A stretch of 45,523 nucleotides of DNA from positions 1 to 45,523 of the forward strand of contig JBDSHG010000107.1 in assembly GCA_039918615.1 (NCBI GenBank). Reading direction: 5' to 3'. Made by a program: the position numbers and the translations under genes. The DNA is from FEN-1250 sp039918615. GTDB lineage: Bacteria; Gemmatimonadota; Gemmatimonadetes; Gemmatimonadales; Gemmatimonadaceae. The notes below the pieces were generated by a model, which was not told where the DNA came from, searched no databases, and worked only from the letters and a program-made list of their open reading frames with translations. Position 1 is the first letter of the stretch. Each line of letters begins with the position of its first letter. Positions 25,409-34,028 of this stretch are shown here, piece after piece.

Positions 25409-26230
25409 CTAAGCGCCGTTCTTCACCAGATACTTCCGGACAAACTCATCCATCCGCACCAGATCGAGCGACGCGTCCTTGCAGGGGCCGTTGGGGAGCG
25501 TCATCGGCAGCCCGAGCACCGGGACGCGGCCGGCGACGTCGTGCAGCCCGCTCACGAGATCGCGCTCACACGCGACTGCGACGACCGCCTTCGGGCGGCG
25601 CTCGCGGATGACGCGGCGCGCGAGCTGTCCGCGGGTCGCCACGAATGCGGACACGCCGTACAGCTTCGCGATGCCGAGCACACCGTCGAGCGCCTCGCGC
25701 GAGAGACAGCGCGGGATGAGGATCAGGAGCTCGGAGGGATTCACGCGACGCTCGCGCGCGAGAGCGAGATCGTTGTAGACCGCGACGCTCGCGTGGTCGG
25801 TCCAGTCGCGCTTCACGCCGAACAGCTCACCCACTCGCCACGCGAGATTGAGCGTGCGCAGAAGCAGCCCTCGCTCGGCCAGCTTCTCCGGAAGGAGCGC
25901 GCGTCCCGTCCAGACGGAGAGCGCGAGCAGCGTGAGCCACGCGAGCGAGATCGAGACGAAGGCGGCGATACCGAAGTAGAGCGCGGTGGGAAGTCGTCGC
26001 GAGAGGAGGGCAAGCCGAGGCGCGAGCAGGTAGACTGCTGCGGCGGCGAGAATGGCGACGAGGACGATGCCGACGGCCGTGAAGCCGAAGTAGAGGCGCG
26101 TGGGCGACGTGAAGTCGCCACCGTTGTCGAGCGCGCCGCCGTCCCACTCATCCCATTCGTGTCCGAGCCGCCGGTCGGTTTCGATCTTGATCAGCGGGCC
26201 AACCTGCCGCAGCGGTGCTTCGCTCTCCAT
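25409..26230 (-). CDS. DUF116 family membrane protein
   Basis: A 273-residue protein from ATG 26230 (an in-frame start at 26287 would run into the divergent gene). A polar N-terminus of about 45 residues precedes two membrane helices (roughly 47-72 and 80-110), then a cytoplasmic DUF116 domain with ILIPRCLSREAL, AVVAVACERDLVSGL and LPMTLPNGPCKDASLDL. The clustered Cys of many DUF116 proteins are not seen; only three Cys remain in this domain. The function of DUF116 is not established. Confidence 0.75.
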   Translation of the reverse strand: MESEAPLRQVGPLIKIETDRRLGHEWDEWDGGALDNGGDFTSPTRLYFGFTAVGIVLVAILAAAAVYLLAPRLALLSRRLPTALYFGIAAFVSISLAWLTLLALSVWTGRALLPEKLAERGLLLRTLNLAWRVGELFGVKRDWTDHASVAVYNDLALARERRVNPSELLILIPRCLSREALDGVLGIAKLYGVSAFVATRGQLARRVIRERRPKAVVAVACERDLVSGLHDVAGRVPVLGLPMTLPNGPCKDASLDLVRMDEFVRKYLVKNGA

Positions 26231-26285
26231 GGTGCATGATGACGGCTTCGCGAGTGGCTTGTCAACGGGCGCCGGACTCGCCAAC

Positions 26286-27914
26286 ATGCCCGTCGTGAAG
26301 CCCGAGGGATTTCGTGGCGTTTTCCGCGACGACGAGTCCGCGCGCGCGGTCTACGCCGAGGGGGCGGGGATCGCGCGTGCCATGCCGGCGGCGGTCGCGG
26401 TGCCCGTAGATGCCGATGATGCGGCGGCGCTCGTGCGGTGGGCCGCCTCGAGCGGCACGGCGCTGATCGCGCGCGGCTCCGGCAGCGGAATGGCCGGCGG
26501 CGCGGTCGGCCCAGGTGTGATCGTCGACCTCAGTCGGCTCGACGACATCGGCGTCATCGACGTGAGCCGGCGGCGCGTGACGGTCGGGCCAGGCGCACTG
26601 CGCGGCGCGGTCAATGAGGCCGCTCGGAAGGTGAAGCTGCGCTTCCCGGTCGATCCATCGAGTGGCGCATTCTGCACGATCGGCGGAATGGCGGCGACCA
26701 ACGCCGCGGGCGCGCACACGCTGCGCTACGGCGCGACGCGCGCGTGGGTGACGGCGCTCGACTGCATCTTCGCCGACGGATCGCGCGCGCTCATCCAGCG
26801 CGGCGCCCCGCTTCCCGAGGTGCCGGCGGTCGAGCGCTTTCTCGCGACGGCGCATCCGGCCATCCTCGCGTCGCCCGCGCGCGTGCGCTCGCACCCCGGC
26901 GTGCGGAAGGATTCCTCCGGATACGCGCTCGCCGACTATGCTAGAAGTGGCGAGCTTCTCGAGCTCCTGATCGGCAGCGAGGGGACGCTCGCGCTCTTCG
27001 TCGGCATCGAGCTCTCGCTCACCGCGCTTCCGGGCGCGACGAGCAGCCTCGTGGCCGAGTTCCCGACGCTGGAACAGGCGGTGGACGGCGCGGCGCGCGC
27101 GCGGATCGGCGGCGCGAGCGCGTGCGAGCTCCTCGACCGCACCTTCATCGATGTCGCGCGGAGCGGTCCCGCGCTCGTCGCCATCGACGGCGGGAGCGAG
27201 GCGGTGCTCCTCATCGAGATCGAGGCGGGTGACGAGCACTCGGCTGCCGCGACCGCGACGGTGATGGAGCAGGCGATGATGTCGTGCGGCGCGACGCGCG
27301 TCTCCGTCGCCCTCAGCTCGGACGAGGAGGCGCGCATCTGGGCGCTGCGCCACGCCGCGAGCCCGATCTTGAACCGGTTGTCTCCCTCGCTCAAGTCGAT
27401 GCAGTTCATCGAGGACGCGGCGATGCCGCCGGAGAAGCTCCCGGCGTACGTCCGCGGTGTGCGCGAGATTCTCGCGCGGCACGAGGTGAAGGGCGTCATC
27501 TTCGGCCATGCCGGCGACTCGCACGTGCACGTGAACCCGCTCATCGACGTCCGCCGCACCGACTGGCGGGAGACGGTGCGCTCGATTCTCGACGAGGTGA
27601 CGTCGCTCGCGGCGCAGCTCGGCGGCACGATTGCCGGCGAGCACGGCGACGGCCGGCTCCGCACGCCGCTGCTCGAGCGGGTGTGGGAGACACGCTCCGT
27701 CGCGCTCTTCGCGCAAGTGAAGCGCGCCTTCGATCCGCAAAATATTTTCAATCCCGGCGTGAAGGTGCCCGACGGCGCTGCGCAACCGATCGGCGACGTG
27801 AAGTACGACCCGACGCTGCCGCAGCTTCCGCTCGACGCCCGGAACGCGCTCGACACGATCGAACGTGAACGTGCGTGGAGCAACTTTCGCCTGTCGATGA
27901 TCGGCGGCCACTAA
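26286..27914 (+). CDS. FAD-linked oxidase, GlcD/D-lactate dehydrogenase type
   Basis: A 542-residue flavoprotein of the VAO/PCMH fold. The FAD-binding half contains ALIARGSGSGMAGGAVGPGV and FCTIGGMAATNAAG. The C-terminal FAD-oxidase domain ends with GEHGDGRLR (about residue 451) and FDPQNIFNPGVK. There is no C-terminal iron-sulfur domain. Likely oxidises a 2-hydroxy acid such as glycolate or D-lactate. The frame is open back to 26100; ATG 26286 and ATG 26229 are alternatives, and I prefer 26286 because it leaves 55 bp to the divergent DUF116 start. Confidence 0.85.
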   Translation: MPVVKPEGFRGVFRDDESARAVYAEGAGIARAMPAAVAVPVDADDAAALVRWAASSGTALIARGSGSGMAGGAVGPGVIVDLSRLDDIGVIDVSRRRVTVGPGALRGAVNEAARKVKLRFPVDPSSGAFCTIGGMAATNAAGAHTLRYGATRAWVTALDCIFADGSRALIQRGAPLPEVPAVERFLATAHPAILASPARVRSHPGVRKDSSGYALADYARSGELLELLIGSEGTLALFVGIELSLTALPGATSSLVAEFPTLEQAVDGAARARIGGASACELLDRTFIDVARSGPALVAIDGGSEAVLLIEIEAGDEHSAAATATVMEQAMMSCGATRVSVALSSDEEARIWALRHAASPILNRLSPSLKSMQFIEDAAMPPEKLPAYVRGVREILARHEVKGVIFGHAGDSHVHVNPLIDVRRTDWRETVRSILDEVTSLAAQLGGTIAGEHGDGRLRTPLLERVWETRSVALFAQVKRAFDPQNIFNPGVKVPDGAAQPIGDVKYDPTLPQLPLDARNALDTIERERAWSNFRLSMIGGH

Positions 27915-27941
27915 GCCGCCCCAGCCAACCTCCGGAGATCC

Positions 27942-28691
27942 GTGTACTACTACGAGCCGCGCATCACCCTCCTCGCGAAGCCGACCTTCACCACACCCGA
28001 GCACCTCGGCGTCGCCTGGATCGGTGAGAGCACCGCCGGCGAGCAGCTCGCCGAGTTTGCGGGGCGACTCTGCTACATGAGCCAGAAGAATCCCGCGGGG
28101 CGCACGACGCGGGACTACCTCGAGAACATCAAGAAACAGGGGCACGGGAGCGTGCTCGAGCACGCGAGCTACTCGCTGCTCTTCGAGGGCGTCAGCCGCT
28201 CGCTCACGCACGAGCTGGTGCGCCACCGGGCGGGGTTCGCCTACTCCCAGCTCTCGCAGCGCTACGTCGACGAGAAGGACGCGAGCTTCGTCGTGCCGCC
28301 GGCGGTGGCGGGCGACGAGGCGCTGGAGAGCGCGTGGCGCACCCAGGTCGACGGCGCGCTGGCGAGCTACATCGCGCTCGTCGAGCAGCTGATGGAGCGC
28401 TACGCGTGGGTGGCGGACAAGGTCCACCGGCGGAAGATGGCGCGAGAGGCCGCGCGCGGCGTGCTGCCGAACTCCACCGAGACGAAGATCGTGGTGACGG
28501 CGAACGCCCGGGCGTGGCGGACGATGCTCGAGCTGCGGTCGAGCGAGGGCGCGGAGCTGGAAATTCGCCGGCTGGCCGTCGCAACGCTGCGGCTGCTCAC
28601 GGCGGAGGCGCCCGGATTTTTTTCCGACTTCGAGATCTACACCGGCGACGATCGGCGCGAAGCAGCGAGAGTCGGATTTCACAAAGTCTGA
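27942..28691 (+). CDS. thyX: Flavin-dependent thymidylate synthase
   Basis: A 249-residue ThyX, making dTMP from dUMP with FAD and methylenetetrahydrofolate. The signature RHRAGFAYSQLSQRY lies at residues 94-108 (RHR followed by two Ser and Arg). GTG start with GGAG upstream, 27 bp after the FAD oxidase gene. A serine in the C-terminal part and the EHASYSLLFEGVSR region match the family. I see no thyA in the window. Confidence 0.95.
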   Translation: MYYYEPRITLLAKPTFTTPEHLGVAWIGESTAGEQLAEFAGRLCYMSQKNPAGRTTRDYLENIKKQGHGSVLEHASYSLLFEGVSRSLTHELVRHRAGFAYSQLSQRYVDEKDASFVVPPAVAGDEALESAWRTQVDGALASYIALVEQLMERYAWVADKVHRRKMAREAARGVLPNSTETKIVVTANARAWRTMLELRSSEGAELEIRRLAVATLRLLTAEAPGFFSDFEIYTGDDRREAARVGFHKV

Positions 28692-28905
28692 AATAAAGTC
28701 CGCGCGCGAACAAAAAATCATTGCGCTGCATTTCATCGACTCTTATTTTGCTCGCACGTTCGATATCGGCCTCGCCCTTGCTTCTGGTTCGAGCAGTGAG
28801 ATGTGAACGATTCGAGCGAGATGCGCGTCATATGAAAGAGCGGCGCGCACGGGATGGGTGGCGGCGGGTGTGCGAACGGAATAGTCTGACCTCAAGCAGG
28901 ATCGG
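28692..28905. other. Intergenic region upstream of the ATP-grasp/KamA cluster
   Basis: 214 bp with local AT-rich patches near 28715-28750 (an A-run and a TTATTTTG stretch). It probably carries the promoter for the downstream cluster. I cannot fix the -35/-10 pair and see no convincing terminator for thyX. Confidence 0.4.
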
Positions 28906-30126
28906 ATGACACGAATCGGGTTCGCTTTCAATCAGAAGCCTGAAGTACCAGCTCTTCGTCTCGAGGACGGCGCCGAGGGTGCGCGTCCCGACGAAGAGCC
29001 TCCCAGTATCTCCCGTACCGATTGGGCGAGCGAGGCGGGCATCGCTCCCTCGCGGGCCGGCGGCGTCGCCGCGGCCGAGGTCGACGATGAGTTCGCGGAG
29101 TGGGACAGCGCGGAAACCATCAATGCCGTCGAGCATGCGCTCAGCGTCCTCGGCGAAGTAGTCCGACTCGAAGCGAACGCCGATTTCCCCGAGCGCCTCC
29201 GGGCGACTCAGCCGGACATCGTCTACAACATCGCGGAAGGGCTCGCCGGCGTGAATCGCGAAGCTCACGTTCCCGCAATTTGCGAATTCTTCGGCCTCCC
29301 CTACTCGGGATCCGATCCGTTCTCCCTTTCGCTGTGCCTCGACAAGGCGCGCGCGAAAGAGTTTCTGGCGTACCACGGTGTACCGACGGCGCCCTTCGCG
29401 CTCATCCGGAACGCCGCCGAGATCCCCGCGATGCTCGACCGCCTCACCACGCGCAAGACGAAGAGCGGCAGCACGCGCCTTCGCCTGCCGCTCTTCGTGA
29501 AGCCGGTGCACGAGGGCTCGTCCAAGGGAATCACGGAAGACAATTATTGCCGCACGGTGGCTGAAGCGCAGGCACAGACTGCGTTCCTCCTCGAGCGGTA
29601 CGCGCAGCCCGTGCTCGTGGAGGAATATCTTCCCGGCCGTGAGTTCACCTGCGCGGTGATGGGTAACGGCGACGGCTCGCACGTGCTGCCGATCGTCGCG
29701 ATGAACTTCGATGCTCTGCCGCCGGGCGCGCTGCCGGTGTACGGCTTCGAAGCCAAGTGGCTCTGGGACGACCGGAGTCACCCGTTGGAGATTTTTGAGT
29801 GCCCTGCGAGGATCGACGAGGTGCTGCGGAGCAGGATCGAAGAGGTCGTGCTCTCCGCCTACCAGGTTCTCGGCTGCCGTGATTGGTCGCGCATCGATGT
29901 CCGCCTCGATGCCGCCGGCGTGCCGAACGTGGTGGAAGTGAATCCCCTTCCGGGGATCCTTCCCAATCCCGAGGACAACTCGTGCTTTCCCAAAGCGGCG
30001 CGGGCAGCCGGCTTGAGCTACGATGAGCTCATCCAGCGCTCCCTGCGTTTTGCGGCGGAGCGACAGGGGATCACCCTGTCGGGAAAGGCTGCGCGTCGAG
30101 TACGACGTGCGGCGGCGTTGGGCTGA
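28906..30126 (+). CDS. ATP-grasp ligase, D-Ala-D-Ala-ligase-like (first of pair)
   Basis: A 406-residue ATP-grasp enzyme. The first strand MTRIGFAFNQKP is followed by a low-complexity acidic insert (about residues 17-65), then DIVYNIAEGL and LPYSGSDPFSLSLCLDK. The ATP lid is FVKPVHEGSSKGI (Lys199, Glu203-Ser206) and the Mg site is RIDVRLD...EVNPLPG (Asp331, Glu344, Asn346). All catalytic residues are present, so it should form an acyl-phosphate and ligate an amine or amino acid. It differs clearly from the second ligase and from housekeeping Ddl in its N-terminus. AGGATCGG precedes the ATG. Confidence 0.85.
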   Translation: MTRIGFAFNQKPEVPALRLEDGAEGARPDEEPPSISRTDWASEAGIAPSRAGGVAAAEVDDEFAEWDSAETINAVEHALSVLGEVVRLEANADFPERLRATQPDIVYNIAEGLAGVNREAHVPAICEFFGLPYSGSDPFSLSLCLDKARAKEFLAYHGVPTAPFALIRNAAEIPAMLDRLTTRKTKSGSTRLRLPLFVKPVHEGSSKGITEDNYCRTVAEAQAQTAFLLERYAQPVLVEEYLPGREFTCAVMGNGDGSHVLPIVAMNFDALPPGALPVYGFEAKWLWDDRSHPLEIFECPARIDEVLRSRIEEVVLSAYQVLGCRDWSRIDVRLDAAGVPNVVEVNPLPGILPNPEDNSCFPKAARAAGLSYDELIQRSLRFAAERQGITLSGKAARRVRRAAALG

Positions 30127-30183
30127 TCGCGCGAAGCTTCGCTCCGGATTTCGCGCGTCGCACACCACGAGGCGGGGACGTAA

Positions 30184-31245
30184 ATGAAAATCGCACTCCT
30201 ATTTGACGGCGCGTCGGCGCTCGGCAAGTCGCCCGATCTGCTCATCCTCGAGACCGTCGAGGCCGTGGAAGCGGTGCTCGCTGCCGAGGGCAACAAGGTC
30301 GTCCGCGTTCCTGTGAACACGGACGGACGCTGGATCGAGCGCACGCGCCGGCTCAAGGCCGATGTCGTCTTCAATCTCTGCGAAGGCATCGACGGCGTTG
30401 CCGAGCTCGAGCCCACCGTCATCTCGGCGCTCGAGGTGCTCGGGATTCCGTTCACCGGCAGCTCGTCGTGGACGACCTCACTGTGCCTGCGCAAGCACGT
30501 GGTCAACGCGATTCTCGATCGCTGCCGTCTGCCGATTCCGCGCTTCGCGATCGTGCGGCGCGGCGATCCGATCCCCGCCGTCGGCTTTCCGGCGATCTGC
30601 AAGCCTGCCGCCGAGGATGCATCGGTCGGCGTCGAGCAGCGCTCGGTGGTCCGCACCGCGCGCGCGCTGGCGGAGCGTGTGTCGTCGATGCACGAGCGGT
30701 GGGATGAGGTGATCGTCCAGCGCTACATCGACGGACGCGAGGTGAACGTCGGCATCGTCGGCGACACGGTGCTCCCGGTGTCGGAAATTCAGTTCGACAC
30801 GATGCCGAAGGGGATGTGGCGCATCGTGTCGTACCGCTCGAAGTGGGCAACCGGGAGCGATGAGGACACGGGGGCGCAGCCGCAGTGTCCGGCCGAGCTC
30901 TCTCCCGATCTCACGGAGGAGCTTCAGCGCATCGCCATGCAGGCGTGGCGGGTGGTGGGCGGCGACGGCTACGGCCGCGTCGACTTCCGCATCGATCGCG
31001 CAGGAAAGCCGTGGATACTCGAGGTGAACTCGAACCCCGACATCGCGCCGGACGCGGGGCTTGCGCGGATGGCGCGCGTCGAGGGGATGGACTATGGCGC
31101 GCTCGTGCGCGCGGTCTGTGAGCGCGGGCTGCACCGCGAGCGTCCGTCGACGTCGGATCAGTGGGCACTGGCCCAGCGGCTCTCGGGCGTGACGGTCGAG
31201 GAAGAGGGCGCCGCCCTCGAGCTCTTCGCCGTCGGGCAGCGCTGA
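30184..31245 (+). CDS. ATP-grasp ligase, D-Ala-D-Ala-ligase-like (second of pair)
   Basis: A 353-residue ATP-grasp enzyme 57 bp after the first. MKIALLFDGASALGKSPD forms the N-terminal substrate domain, VVFNLCEGIDGVAE and IPFTGSSSWTTSLCLRK are the Ddl-like second segment, CKPAAEDASVGVEQ (Lys140) is the ATP lid and GRVDFRID...EVNSNPDI supplies the Mg ligands (Asp267, Glu280, Asn282). The lid lacks the EGSS loop of Ddl, which predicts a different acceptor. ATG preceded by a GGGGA motif. The stop overlaps a CTG that may start the next gene. Confidence 0.85.
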   Translation: MKIALLFDGASALGKSPDLLILETVEAVEAVLAAEGNKVVRVPVNTDGRWIERTRRLKADVVFNLCEGIDGVAELEPTVISALEVLGIPFTGSSSWTTSLCLRKHVVNAILDRCRLPIPRFAIVRRGDPIPAVGFPAICKPAAEDASVGVEQRSVVRTARALAERVSSMHERWDEVIVQRYIDGREVNVGIVGDTVLPVSEIQFDTMPKGMWRIVSYRSKWATGSDEDTGAQPQCPAELSPDLTEELQRIAMQAWRVVGGDGYGRVDFRIDRAGKPWILEVNSNPDIAPDAGLARMARVEGMDYGALVRAVCERGLHRERPSTSDQWALAQRLSGVTVEEEGAALELFAVGQR

Positions 31246-31766
31246 GCGGAACCGCCGCCGGGCGCGCACCCCGGCTCGTTGGTCCGCTCGCACCGCATCA
31301 TCGCGAGCGACTCGTCGAGATCCTCGAAGCGACGGGGGTCTTCGCACCCTCGGAAATCGGCGTCGCCCTCGAGCTCTTCGACGAAGGGATGCGGAGCGCG
31401 GAGAGCTACGAGCTGATGGGCGTCTTCGATGAGCACGGCACGCTGCAGGGCTACGCGTGCTGGGGTCCGACGCCCTGCACCGATGGCGGCTACGACCTCT
31501 ACTGGATCGCCGTCGACCCGCGCGCGCACGGGGGCGGCTACGGCAGCGCGATGATGCGCGCGGTCGAGGAGCTCCTGCGCGCGCGCGGCGCGCGGCTGCT
31601 CGTGGCCGAGACGTCGTCGCGTGATGCGTACGCGCAGACGCGCGAGTTCTACGAGCGCGGCGGATACGTGGAACGTGCGCGCGTCGCCGGGTTTTATGCA
31701 GTGGATGACGATCGCGTGATTTTCTCGAAGCAGCTGGCGCTTCGCGCCGGCGAGGAGACGCCGTGA
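31242..31766 (+). CDS. GNAT N-acetyltransferase of the KamA cluster (start uncertain)
   Basis: About 174 residues from CTG 31242. The acetyl-CoA loop is VDPRAHGGGYGSAMM (R-x-x-G-x-G), preceded by YDLYWIAV and followed by LLVAETSS and AQTREFYERGGYVERARV, so the GNAT fold is complete. There is no ATG or TTG near the domain start. The only standard start is GTG 31161, which would place about 85 bp inside the ATP-grasp gene with an unlikely Arg/Gly-rich N-terminus. CTG 31242 overlaps the upstream TGA exactly as GTG of the next gene overlaps this TGA. By context it may acetylate the beta-lysine or peptide product. Confidence 0.75.
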   Translation: MSGTAAGRAPRLVGPLAPHHRERLVEILEATGVFAPSEIGVALELFDEGMRSAESYELMGVFDEHGTLQGYACWGPTPCTDGGYDLYWIAVDPRAHGGGYGSAMMRAVEELLRARGARLLVAETSSRDAYAQTREFYERGGYVERARVAGFYAVDDDRVIFSKQLALRAGEETP

Positions 31767-32833
31767 GTGAGTGGCAGAAGGTCCTGCGCGAGGGAAGCGT
31801 GGACACTCTCGAGAAGCTGGCCGAGAAGTTCGGTCACGATGTGATCGACGTCGAGGCGCTGCGGCCGGCGTTCGACGGCTTTCAGGTGCGCATCACGCCG
31901 GCGGCGCTCGACCAGATCAAGGAAGTCGGCGACCCGATGTGGAACCAGTACGTGCCGACGATCCAGGAGCTCGACATTGTGGATGGCGTCGTGGACTCGC
32001 TGGACGAGGACGGCGATTCCCCGGTGCCGAACATCACGCACAGATATCCCGACCGCGCGCTCTTTCTGGTGAGCCCAGTGTGCGCGTCGTACTGCCGCTT
32101 CTGCACGCGGCGGCGGAAGGTCGGCGATCCCGAGAAGATCCCGCTCAACCAGTACGATTCGGCCTTCGCCTATCTGGCCGAGCATGCCGAGATCCGCGAT
32201 GTGATTTTGTCCGGCGGCGACCCGATGATGCTCTCGGACCGGCGGATCGAGTACATCCTCCAGAAACTGCGCGAGATCCCGCACATCGAGATCATCCGCA
32301 TCGGAAGCCGGATCACTTCGCATCTGCCCGAGCGGATCACGCCGGAGTTCTGCGAGATGGTGCAGAAGTACCATCCCATCTACATGAACACGCACTTCAA
32401 TCATCCGAGCGAGCTCACCCCCGCGGCGGTCGCGGCGCTCGACCGGCTGTCGCGCGCTGGCGTCGTGCTGGGATGCCAGACGGTGCTGCTCAAGGGCGTG
32501 AACGACGATGCGAAGGTGATGATGAAGCTGATGCACGAGCTTCTGAAGGCTCGCGTGCGTCCGTACTACATCTACATGGCGGACCAGGTGGCAGGGGGAG
32601 AGCACTTCCGCACGATGGTCCAGAAAGGACTCGAGATCATCCAGGCGCTCCGCGGATGGACGTCGGGGCTCGCGGTGCCGCACTTCGTCATCGACGCTCC
32701 GGGCGGCGGTGGCAAGGTGCCGCTCCTCCCCGAGTACGTCGAGTCGATCACCGATGACGAGGTGATCTTCCGGAACTATCAGGGAGAGCGGTTTACCTAC
32801 AAGCAGCCGAGGATCACGGTCGCCGCGGAGTAG
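31763..32833 (+). CDS. KamA-family radical SAM enzyme, lysine 2,3-aminomutase type
   Basis: A 356-residue PLP- and SAM-dependent aminomutase. Iron-sulfur motif CASYCRFC (Cys107, 111, 114), SAM site VILSGGDPMMLSD, PLP lysine in DAPGGGGK (Lys318). The two Asp that bind the lysine side-chain amine in clostridial enzyme (293 and 330) are conserved as Asp274 (MADQ) and Asp311. The DAPGGGGK motif separates it from EpmB, which has GGEPSK. It should convert L-alpha-lysine to beta-lysine. It is shorter at the C-terminus than the clostridial enzyme. GTG start overlaps the GNAT stop by 4 bp. Confidence 0.88.
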   Translation: MSEWQKVLREGSVDTLEKLAEKFGHDVIDVEALRPAFDGFQVRITPAALDQIKEVGDPMWNQYVPTIQELDIVDGVVDSLDEDGDSPVPNITHRYPDRALFLVSPVCASYCRFCTRRRKVGDPEKIPLNQYDSAFAYLAEHAEIRDVILSGGDPMMLSDRRIEYILQKLREIPHIEIIRIGSRITSHLPERITPEFCEMVQKYHPIYMNTHFNHPSELTPAAVAALDRLSRAGVVLGCQTVLLKGVNDDAKVMMKLMHELLKARVRPYYIYMADQVAGGEHFRTMVQKGLEIIQALRGWTSGLAVPHFVIDAPGGGGKVPLLPEYVESITDDEVIFRNYQGERFTYKQPRITVAAE

Positions 32834-32849
32834 CTGTCGGCGCTCGCTA

Positions 32850-33389
32850 CTACGCGGGCGCCTTCACGTTCGCGTAGTCGACGTCGATGGTTACCAACAG
32901 AATGTCCTGATCGACGATGTAGCGGACGGGCAAGCCGCTCGTCGGCGAGATCCAGATCTTCGTTCTCCGCCCCGACTCCATCCTGAAGTCGTATCCGGTC
33001 GCCATCTCGCCGCCAATCGAGGCGGCGGGGAGTGGACGGCAGTCGCTGAACCCGGTGAGCGGTCCGGTGAAGCCGCCCATTGGATTGTTGGTGACCGGCA
33101 CATGCATCCAGCGCCCGTCGTCGAGCTTGGTGTACCTCGTTTCGCCCACCCAAGTGTCCTCATGATGCTCCGTCGGGAAAGCACCGGGTGTCGTAGGCGT
33201 CACAATATACGTCGCGTGAAACGGCGTCTTCGACTGCAGCGTAGCGGCCTTTGTGGCCGCCGTGCAATCTGGGCTGAAGGCGCGCGCGGGAGTGGGAGCG
33301 CTCATCGCCATCGTACAGATGGCGGCCGCGAGCGCTACGAAGCGCATTGACTTCGCGGAGCGTTGGCGAGCAGTGTGTTCAATGTGCAT
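32850..33389 (-). CDS. Secreted protein of unknown function, internal start within a longer frame
   Basis: A 179-residue protein from ATG 33389, which has an excellent AAGGAG seven nt upstream. MHIEHTARQRSAKSMRFVALAAAICTM... contains a clear Sec signal with cleavage after ARA near residue 37. The mature domain is beta-rich (HATYIVTP, ETRYTKLDDGRW, KIWISPTSGLPVRYIVDQ) and ends in a strand VTIDVDYANV. No family recognised. The reading frame is continuous with the upstream lipoprotein-like sequence, but the ribosome site and signal peptide argue for separate translation. Confidence 0.72.
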   Translation of the reverse strand: MHIEHTARQRSAKSMRFVALAAAICTMAMSAPTPARAFSPDCTAATKAATLQSKTPFHATYIVTPTTPGAFPTEHHEDTWVGETRYTKLDDGRWMHVPVTNNPMGGFTGPLTGFSDCRPLPAASIGGEMATGYDFRMESGRRTKIWISPTSGLPVRYIVDQDILLVTIDVDYANVKAPA

Positions 33390-33974
33390 GAACTTTCTCC
33401 TTGAGTAGCAATTATCGACGACCGTGTGTGATCGAGTCGATCCGAGCAGCTTGTTGCACAGATCCCCGATACGAGCCTCGAGCACGTACTCAGAGCTGTC
33501 GGCGGAGTCCCCCTCCGTGCCCATCACCGCGATATCGCAGAGCACGTCGTTCTTCTCGGCGATGACTTCGTGAAGATCGCGCTGCCACGCCGCGCGGTCG
33601 CCGACGCCGTGCAGCGGCACCGCCTCGAGCACCATCCCGCCGTCAATCCAGCTCGCGACGGTCTTCGCGCCGTGCGAGGGACGAAGCGTCACCTCGAAGC
33701 GCGAGTGTCCGCCGGTGGTGAAGGCACAGCTCTCACGATCCTCGGACAATCGCTCTGCACCGGTGATCGGCCCGCGGAGAACGCCGGCAACATCTTCCGT
33801 GGTGAGCAGCCCGCGCTGGCACGCGCTGCCGCGCGGGAGGGCGACGGACGCCTTCTCGCTGCACGCGCAATCCGCCGCGAGCCAGGCAAAGGCGAGCGCG
33901 ACGGCGGCAACGTGGCGGATGGATCGTGTGCGACTGGTCACGCGGCACACTCTAGCCGACGCGTGTTGCGGCAC
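33390..33974 (-). pseudogene. Lipoprotein-like gene lacking its own stop, read through into the next gene
   Basis: Residues 1-195 of a 374-residue open frame. The N-terminus carries a hydrophobic signal (HVAAVALAFAWLAADCACS) with a possible lipobox. The rest has two Cys-containing segments (ACQRGLLTTEDVAGVLRGPI, ESCAF) and an AWQRDLHEVIAEKNDVLCDIAV segment, a pattern of DUF3558-like lipoproteins. No stop precedes the next gene's signal peptide; a TAA in another frame lies just before the AAGGAG. A frameshift near the 3' end, a sequencing error, or real read-through are all possible. Confidence 0.5.
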
Positions 33975-34028
33975 CGTCTCGCCGGCGTTTATTGCTGAGA
34001 GACGGCGCAGCCCCTACGTTCGGACCTG

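Noticed and set aside
26262..28736. Long minus-strand open frame (824 codons)
   Set aside because: Antisense to the FAD oxidase and thyX; no domain, Arg/His-rich throughout.
31763..32833. EF-P lysine aminomutase EpmB
   Set aside because: It has DAPGGGGK and both lysine-binding Asp residues of lysine 2,3-aminomutase, and neither epmA nor efp adjoins.
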